From Paenibacillus luteus (GTDB lineage Bacteria > Bacillota > Bacilli > Paenibacillales > Paenibacillaceae), in contig NZ_SKCD01000039.1 of the NCBI RefSeq assembly GCF_006542765.1, positions 1-39,838 on the forward strand: a stretch of DNA of 39,838 bases. The letters are read 5' to 3'. The first letter of the stretch is position 1. Each line of letters opens with the position of its first letter. The notes beneath the pieces are model-generated. The model did not search any database. It saw nothing but the letters and a program-made list of their open reading frames with translations, and was not told the DNA's origin. The translations under genes were made by a program, and so were the position numbers. Of this stretch, positions 35,004 to 39,838 are shown piece by piece.

Positions 35004-35132
35004 AGACTGTTATTTAATTAAAGCGCAGATTCTGCCCGCAGGATTTAGCTCGCGCAATCCCTTCGTCATCATTTATAAGGGCGCGCCCTCACCCCATAAG
35101 CCGCAGAGGACAGTTAACCTTTCATTTCACGA

Positions 35133-35720
35133 TCAAGCATTTATCCACGCCTCTAGCGTTGTGAAAGTGCTTTTCGCAGCATCTACAGCTTGGAGGCCTT
35201 GTTCATCCGAAATAACGGATTGCTCAACCAGTTCACGGAATTCAGCCCATTTGGCTCTAGTCTCAGACCCGTATGCGTTAAAATATTGCGTGCCTTTGCC
35301 CTCTGTTTCTGCTTCAGGCAGAAATTTACGTACTTGTTTCGTAATCATCTGTCCGCCCATTGTCGATCCTTCAATAACATACAAGTAGCCAAGTGCCTGG
35401 GCGGTCGAATAAAACTCAGGCAGTTCGGTACATTCCGGCAGTTGTGCGACCTCTTCTTGGGTTCGCCCAAGAGCGAGCAAATCGCTCTCAAGTAATGGGG
35501 ATTTAGCACGCTCCCGCAACGATTCTCCGATTTCACCCCAACCCGTTAATTGAGCGATTAACCGCTCAGCCGGTTTAATGAAGCCATAAAACTTTTCCAA
35601 ATAGACGATATATTGTTCCAAAGATAGTGTCTGGTTCATGATTGCTTTGGCATAGGGATTGTTTTCGATTTGATCATGGTTCGAGGCTGTTTCTTCACGT
35701 AAACGATTCATTATGCTCAT
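35133..35720 (-). CDS. heme oxygenase (biliverdin-producing)
   Basis: A 195-aa all-helical heme oxygenase of the bacterial BphO/HemO type. The proximal heme ligand is His15 in ASNHDQIE, and the distal-helix glycine-rich stretch is ALGYLYVIEGSTMGGQMI (~109-126). It opens heme to biliverdin, iron and CO using reductase electrons. No bacteriophytochrome or heme-uptake gene is in the window. AAAGGAG precedes the ATG. A consensus promoter at 35835-35863 gives a ~108-nt leader that contains a 14-nt copy of the ParB-gene dyad right at the ribosome binding site. Confidence 0.88.
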   Translation of the reverse strand: MSIMNRLREETASNHDQIENNPYAKAIMNQTLSLEQYIVYLEKFYGFIKPAERLIAQLTGWGEIGESLRERAKSPLLESDLLALGRTQEEVAQLPECTELPEFYSTAQALGYLYVIEGSTMGGQMITKQVRKFLPEAETEGKGTQYFNAYGSETRAKWAEFRELVEQSVISDEQGLQAVDAAKSTFTTLEAWINA

Positions 35721-35734
35721 AGGTCATTTCTCCT

Positions 35735-35748
35735 TTTTGTTTCACAAA
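35735..35748. promoter_or_regulatory. copy of the ParB-gene dyad core in heme oxygenase leader
   Basis: TTTTGTTTCACAAA is identical over 14 nt to the centre of the dyad AGTTTTGTTTCACAAAACT found three times at 11605-11700. It keeps the TTTGT-TTC-ACAAA symmetry. It lies next to the AAAGGAG ribosome binding site of the heme oxygenase. It may be a shared operator or coincidence. Confidence 0.4.
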
Positions 35749-35834
35749 TTCTTCAATACACAGGAACACATCAAACACGCCATTTGTATACGATGACTAG
35801 AACTCCAATGAACCTATTAAGCTTGTATTCATTT

Positions 35835-35863
35835 ATTATAACCTCTCGAATTTCATTACTCAA
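35835..35863 (-). promoter_or_regulatory. sigma-A promoter of heme oxygenase gene
   Basis: On the minus strand TTGAGT (35858-35863), 17 bp, TATAAT (35835-35840) is a good sigma-A promoter. Predicted start near 35828, leader ~108 nt. No Fur box was recognised in the leader. Confidence 0.6.
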
Positions 35864-35945
35864 AATAGAACTTTCTTATAGCGTTCCACAGCTATAGACC
35901 AATAGCCATTCTCCCTATCTATCACTAGAGGGCAAGTATCTTCAA

Positions 35946-36104
35946 TTGATACTAGCAGATTTTAATAGAGATAGGGATAATGACCAGTACGAACAATCTA
36001 TCACGTACGTATACTTACAGTATAAAGCTGCTTTAGAAAACGATAGAGAGGAGAATTGGAAAGCATTCATTCTGTACAAATGCGTGCTCAACATGAAAGT
36101 TTAG
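35946..36104 (+). pseudogene. possible gene remnant or unannotated small protein
   Basis: In the 444-nt gap 35721-36164 one plus-strand frame is open from 35898 to 36104 and reads protein-like: LEGKYLQLILADFNRDRD, then QYEQSITYVYLQYKAALEND and KAFILYKCVLNMKV. It is amphipathic and helix-rich. The only early start is a TTG at 35946 without a ribosome binding site, and an in-frame TAG precedes at 35895. Codon content looks coding. It may be the 3' remnant of a decayed gene or a real 52-aa protein. I do not recognise the family. Confidence 0.35.
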
Positions 36105-36164
36105 GAAGAAGAAGGAGTGCTGCTGCATACCAACAAAGCTTTATCCTTGAAAAGAGGTTAGGAC

Positions 36165-37496
36165 ATGAACGATTTTACGGTTATCACCACCATCTGTGCA
36201 TTCCTGTTAACCATTAGTTTCATTTTCTGGCGCCCGCAAGTCAATGAAGCTATACCCGCTTCGATTGGAGCTCTCCTGGTTTTTCTCAGCGGAAGCGTGA
36301 CTTTTGCAGACCTTGGGAAGATTACGGAAACGATAGGCGGAGCAGCCGTCACCATTATCGCAACGATTGTAATGGCTATAGTGCTTGAGAGCTTCGGCTT
36401 CTTCTACTGGGCCGCCGAGCTGCTCACCAAGTCAGCAAGAGGCTCTGGCATTCGCCTGTTTTGGCTGACAAATCTATTTTGTTTCCTCATGACGCTCTTT
36501 GTCAATAATGATGGAAGCATCCTAATTACAACACCTATTCTATTGCTAATTCTTCGAAATATGCGCCTGAAAAACCATCAAAAAATACCTTATTTGCTAT
36601 CTGGAGCACTTGTCGCAACGGCTTCCAGCGCACCTATTGGCGTAAGCAACATCGTAAATTTAATCGCCTTAAAAATCGTCCATATGGACCTTTATATGCA
36701 TACGGCTATGATGTTTGTTCCTGCTACGCTTGGGCTTGTCCTCCTAACGCTCCTGCTGTTTGCTATCTTTTATCGCACACTCCCAAAAAAACTGCCGTCC
36801 CTTGCTAGCTGGAACTTCATGCCTGGCAGCCATCCTTTGAAACAAACCATACCGCAAGAGAATCGCAACCGCTTTATGTTCAATATTCTAATATTCGTGT
36901 TCTGTGTTCGCATTAGCCTGTTCGTCGCCTCTTACCTTCATTTTTCCGTAGCTGCTACAGCTGTCATCGGCTCTGCCCTGCTGCTCGGGTGGCGCTGGCT
37001 CCACTTGAAAATCTCCCCTCTGGACATGCTTAGAAAAACACCGTGGTATATTTTAATTTTCGCCTTCAGTATGTACGTCATTATCTATGGGCTCAACAAC
37101 ATCGGCTTAACCGAATGGCTGATTCAACTGCTCAAACCTATTATTTCCGGCAGCTTGCTGCATGCTAGCTTCATTATGGGTGGCCTATTAAGCGTTCTAT
37201 CCAATTTATTCAACAATCATCCAGCTTTAATGGTTGGCACGCTTACATTAATGAATACAGGCCTCGACCCGCTAACGCTAAAAATTGCCTACCTCGCCAG
37301 CGTCATCGGTAGCGACATTGGTTCCCTCCTGCTTCCGATTGGCACGCTTGCCACGTTGATGTGGATGCATATCGTTCGCAAGGATGGCGTGCGGATCAGC
37401 TGGGGGCAATATATAAAAGTAACTTCTCTTGTCATTCCGGTTACGGTTATTTTCACACTATTGCTATTATCCTATTGGGTCTCATGGATTTTCTAA
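36165..37496 (+). CDS. ArsB/NhaD-family ion transporter
   Basis: A 443-aa integral membrane protein with ~11-12 TMs of the ArsB/SLC13-like ion transporter superfamily. ArsB-like signatures are LFVNNDGSILITTPILL, TPWYILIFAFSMYVIIYGL, NLFNNHPALMVGTL and NVIG-like SVIGSDIGSLLLPIGTLATL, in the same order as E. coli ArsB; B. subtilis YdfA is of this type. It would export arsenite/antimonite or another anion. No arsR or arsC is adjacent and no ArsR operator was recognised, so arsenite specificity is uncertain. GAGGTTAGGA precedes the ATG. Confidence 0.85.
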   Translation: MNDFTVITTICAFLLTISFIFWRPQVNEAIPASIGALLVFLSGSVTFADLGKITETIGGAAVTIIATIVMAIVLESFGFFYWAAELLTKSARGSGIRLFWLTNLFCFLMTLFVNNDGSILITTPILLLILRNMRLKNHQKIPYLLSGALVATASSAPIGVSNIVNLIALKIVHMDLYMHTAMMFVPATLGLVLLTLLLFAIFYRTLPKKLPSLASWNFMPGSHPLKQTIPQENRNRFMFNILIFVFCVRISLFVASYLHFSVAATAVIGSALLLGWRWLHLKISPLDMLRKTPWYILIFAFSMYVIIYGLNNIGLTEWLIQLLKPIISGSLLHASFIMGGLLSVLSNLFNNHPALMVGTLTLMNTGLDPLTLKIAYLASVIGSDIGSLLLPIGTLATLMWMHIVRKDGVRISWGQYIKVTSLVIPVTVIFTLLLLSYWVSWIF

Positions 37497-37502
37497 AGCA
37501 AA

Positions 37503-37535
37503 GGGACCTTCCATCTGGAAGGCCCCTGCATTTTA
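37503..37535 (+). terminator. probable terminator after ArsB-family gene
   Basis: GGGACCTTCC-ATCT-GGAAGGCCCC (37503-37526) is a hairpin with one A-C mismatch, followed by TGCATTTTAT. On the minus strand it has no mismatch beyond G-T pairing and is followed by TTTGCTTT, so it may also serve the Nudix gene. Confidence 0.6.
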
Positions 37536-37554
37536 TCGTTTGCCCATCTATGCT

Positions 37555-38112
37555 CTAAACGCGAAACAACCCATAACCGCCAAGTGGAATAACAGGATCT
37601 TTATCGATCGCAAGGCCTTGAGATTGGCCATGAAAAGCAACGTCGACCAGCCATTGCGTAAAACCCGCAACCTCCATCGCGTCAAGCTCCTCCAAAGCAA
37701 AAAAGCCGGCTGCGTCTACTTCCACGTTGTCAGGAACAGGATCACCGCTTACATACTCCATCTCAAATGCCACGTAGAGATTATGAATGCTTCTTGGCTG
37801 ATCGCGCAAGGCAACCACATTTTTCACAATGGCTTGTATGCCGCACTCCTCAAGAACTTCCCGCTCCACGGTGTCCTGAATCGCCTCCAGTTGCTCGATA
37901 TAACCGCCCGGATTCGTCCATTTTCCTTTGCCAGGCTCTTGAGCCCTGCGAACAAGCAAAATCTTCCCATCCCGTATAACTAGCGCCCCAACCCCAATGC
38001 TATAGCTTCCCCAGTGAACAAAGCTGCAGCTTGTGCAGGCCCTTCTTATCGTTCCATCCACGTCACGGCTTTCCAGCTCCGAGCCGCATGTCATGCAAAA
38101 ATTCGCTTCCAC
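37555..38112 (-). CDS. Nudix hydrolase with N-terminal zinc ribbon
   Basis: A ~185-aa protein. The N-terminal zinc ribbon has CMTCG and CTSCSF (four Cys), as in NADH pyrophosphatase-like Nudix proteins. The Nudix box GYIEQLEAIQDTVEREVLEECGI (split: G-x5-E-x7-RE-x2-EE-x-G) is complete, so Mg-dependent diphosphate hydrolysis is expected; the substrate (NDP-X) is unknown. GTG at 38112 has AGAGGTG upstream; GTG at 38121 is an alternative. Confidence 0.9.
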   Translation of the reverse strand: MEANFCMTCGSELESRDVDGTIRRACTSCSFVHWGSYSIGVGALVIRDGKILLVRRAQEPGKGKWTNPGGYIEQLEAIQDTVEREVLEECGIQAIVKNVVALRDQPRSIHNLYVAFEMEYVSGDPVPDNVEVDAAGFFALEELDAMEVAGFTQWLVDVAFHGQSQGLAIDKDPVIPLGGYGLFRV

Positions 38113-38233
38113 CCGATTCACCTCTGTCTCAGTCTCATCAGATTATACGAATTATTTCAGCTTCTGCATAGCCTGTATCCGCGATAGACAAGCCTAAAGC
38201 ACAACTTCCACTTTGCATGCTTAAGGATCACGT

Positions 38234-38263
38234 TTGAAAACAAGCTCAGCATGCAGGTATAAT
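38234..38263 (+). promoter_or_regulatory. sigma-A promoter of lipoate ligase gene
   Basis: TTGAAA (38234-38239), 18 bp, TATAAT (38258-38263). Predicted start near 38270, with an AGGAGGAG ribosome binding site at 38285-38292. Confidence 0.75.
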
Positions 38264-38298
38264 GACCCTAATGAATCAAAGCCTAGGAGGAGAAACTT

Positions 38299-39291
38299 AT
38301 GCGTTTTGTAAGCAATAAAGGAATAACAGATCCTACGCTAAACCTGGCGTTAGAGGAATATATATTACGCTCTTTGCCTGATAATGATGATTATCTTCTC
38401 TTCTATATCAACGAGCCTTCCATTATTATCGGCAAAAACCAGAACACCGTGGAAGAAATCAATGCTGAATATGTAGAAAGCAACGGCCTGCATGTCGTGC
38501 GCAGACTATCCGGCGGCGGGGCGGTCTACCATGATTTCGGCAATTTGAATTTCAGCTTTATTATGAAGGACGACGGAAAGTCCTTTCATAACTTCAAAAA
38601 GTTTACCGAGCCCGTTGTACGCGCGCTGCAAGGATTAGGCGTAGACGCTGAAATGACGGGGCGCAACGACCTTCAAGTCGGTGAGCGGAAAATATCCGGT
38701 AACGCCCAATTTTCGACGAAGGGTAAAATGTTCAGCCACGGTACACTGTTATTTGATTCTGAAATCGACAATGTCGTATCCGCACTAAAGCCTAATGCTG
38801 AGAAATATGTATCCAAATCAACGAAATCCATTCGCAGCCGCGTTGCCAACATTACGGAGTTTCTAAAGGAACCGATGACGGTAGAACAGTTCAGGCAGCG
38901 TCTCCTTCATTCGATCTTCGAACAGGCCGAGGAAATACCGTTCTATGAGCTATCCAACCAGGACTGGGATAATGTTCATAAGCTCGCCAACGAGCGCTAC
39001 CGCAGCTGGGAATGGAATTATGGACGCTCACCCGCCTTTAACGTGCAGCAAAAGAAACGCATTGAAGGAGCCGGGACGTTCGATGTCCGTTTGCAGGTGC
39101 AGGACGGGATAATCGTGGATGCCGCGATTTTCGGAGATTTCTTCGGACGAGGAGACAGCAAGGAGGTTGCTCTGCAGCTTATCGGTACCCGCTACGAGTC
39201 GTCCGCTCTGAAGCAGCTTCTCGAAGGAATCGATTTAAGCTTCTACTTTGGCCCCGTTTCGAAGGAAGACTGGCTAGAGCTGCTTCTCTAA
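38299..39291 (+). CDS. lplJ: lipoate-protein ligase
   Basis: A 330-aa ATP-dependent lipoate-protein ligase (LplA/LplJ family) that attaches scavenged lipoate to E2 and GcvH proteins. Visible are the lipoate/ATP-binding motif RRLSGGGAVYHD (~72-83), the catalytic-lysine region GERKISGNAQ (~132) and the C-terminal accessory domain (~245-330). Length matches B. subtilis LplJ (331 aa). It has a consensus promoter and AGGAGGAG; monocistronic. Confidence 0.95.
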   Translation: MRFVSNKGITDPTLNLALEEYILRSLPDNDDYLLFYINEPSIIIGKNQNTVEEINAEYVESNGLHVVRRLSGGGAVYHDFGNLNFSFIMKDDGKSFHNFKKFTEPVVRALQGLGVDAEMTGRNDLQVGERKISGNAQFSTKGKMFSHGTLLFDSEIDNVVSALKPNAEKYVSKSTKSIRSRVANITEFLKEPMTVEQFRQRLLHSIFEQAEEIPFYELSNQDWDNVHKLANERYRSWEWNYGRSPAFNVQQKKRIEGAGTFDVRLQVQDGIIVDAAIFGDFFGRGDSKEVALQLIGTRYESSALKQLLEGIDLSFYFGPVSKEDWLELLL

Positions 39292-39301
39292 AAACTTGTT
39301 T

Positions 39302-39359
39302 AATACCCCCTATATGTTATGATCTGGCATCCTCAGGTTTTAGCTCATATAGGGGTATT
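39302..39359. repeat. long inverted repeat after lipoate ligase gene
   Basis: AATACCCCCTATATG (39302-39316) and CATATAGGGGTATT (39346-39359) pair over 14 bp with one bulged C, enclosing a 29-nt loop. There is no U-tract, so it is not a classic terminator, though it may end the lplJ transcript or be a mobile-element end. Confidence 0.7.
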
Positions 39360-39589
39360 CACTAGAATCGGAATGAAGATACCTTTCTATATAGGCTCAA
39401 CTAGAGTTTCTCGCATTGATCGCTGCGCGAGTAGATCATTCTATCGGGTCGCGGTTGCAGTCAGGTTCTTAGCTTGACTAAGACTAGTAAAGCTATGAAT
39501 TCGGCTACTAAGACGAACACTTCGTTTCTCTAGTACGATCCTCTCGCTTTACTTATCCTTTATTTCTTTCGTCAACTTATCTATTTCTC

Positions 39590-39712
39590 CAAAACCAGGT
39601 CATAGCCGATCCATTTGGAGCCTCTGAGCTAAATTAGATCTATTTTTTAGACCTATTTCAGCTATTTCGGCTATCTACGCCGGATTAGATCTAAAAATTA
39701 CACTAGCCTTGC
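39590..39712. repeat. decayed intergenic repeat (Paenibacillus-type)
   Basis: ATTAGATCTA occurs at 39633-39642 and 39684-39693, separated by TATTTCAGC-TATTTCGGC-TAT, with runs of AAAAA/TTTTT. This resembles the A/T-rich repeats with GAAATAGC units common between genes in Paenibacillus genomes. The rest of 39360-39838 shows no gene; near the edge AGAGGAGG (39794-39801) precedes a GTG at 39813, which could begin a gene running off the window. Confidence 0.4.
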
Positions 39713-39838
39713 AAACAACCTAACATCAATCCAAATTTTATTTCGAAATGAATAATTTTACAATTGAATTCCTTCTCTTAAAAGAAAAAGAATAGAGGAG
39801 GCTTAATTGTAGGTGGTTACCATTTTATGGTATTATTC

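Noticed and set aside
1..39838. tRNA genes, insertion sequences or prophage
   Set aside because: No cloverleaf sequences, transposase, integrase or phage structural genes were recognised.

Overview
The window looks like a chromosomal segment of a Paenibacillus-like Bacillota. The left edge carries the first ~104 nt of a 16S rRNA gene of Paenibacillus type. Genes use strong AGGAGG-type ribosome binding sites, frequent TTG/GTG starts and consensus sigma-A promoters. The gene set (WYL and AraC regulators, GH78, DUF2264, stalk-domain protein, type III PKS with methyltransferase) also fits that genus. No phage, insertion sequence, CRISPR array or tRNA was seen. Functions are inferred from motifs read by eye; no database search was possible.

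Layout. 1-530: 5' end of an rRNA operon on the minus strand with its leader, boxA and promoter, then a nested palindrome. 534-2176: a WYL regulator divergent from a DinB-type protein, with a perfect dyad at the regulator's promoter. 2208-6412: a large GH78 rhamnosidase-like enzyme divergent from an AraC regulator and a 64-aa protein. 6429-9008: minus-strand genes for a spermidine-synthase-like protein, GNAT, VOC protein and secreted stalk-domain protein. 9097-11396: a chemoreceptor and a small unknown gene. 11397-12921: a solitary ParB-like protein preceded by three 39-bp iterated palindromes. 13015-14387: an ECF sigma factor and its probable membrane anti-sigma factor. 14434-19651: a four-gene minus-strand operon (type III PKS, methyltransferase, FAD oxidoreductase, MMPL exporter), probably making and exporting a modified polyketide lipid. 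19987-24913: a minus-strand operon of a DUF4173 membrane protein, alpha/beta hydrolase, metallophosphoesterase and a GNAT-GNAT-pentapeptide fusion. 25039-31366: SgrR-like regulator, DUF2264 protein, methionine aminopeptidase, DUF2500 protein and aldo/keto reductase. 31519-39291: SWIM/SNF2 helicase, heme oxygenase, a possible gene remnant, ArsB-family transporter, Nudix hydrolase and lipoate-protein ligase. 39292-39838: no clear gene; inverted repeats and decayed intergenic repeats.

The most unusual item is the ParB-like gene. Its leader holds three copies of the dyad AGTTTTGTTTCACAAAACT alternating with a second dyad whose stem is conserved and only whose loop varies. There is no ParA partner. 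A 14-nt identical core of the dyad recurs in the leader of the heme oxygenase gene 24 kb away, suggesting a shared regulator. The second most interesting item is the PKS operon, which resembles the Streptomyces srsABC phenolic-lipid logic with an added lipid exporter. Many genes have open frames extending upstream of the likely start; starts here were set by ribosome binding sites, so several differ from the longest open frame.
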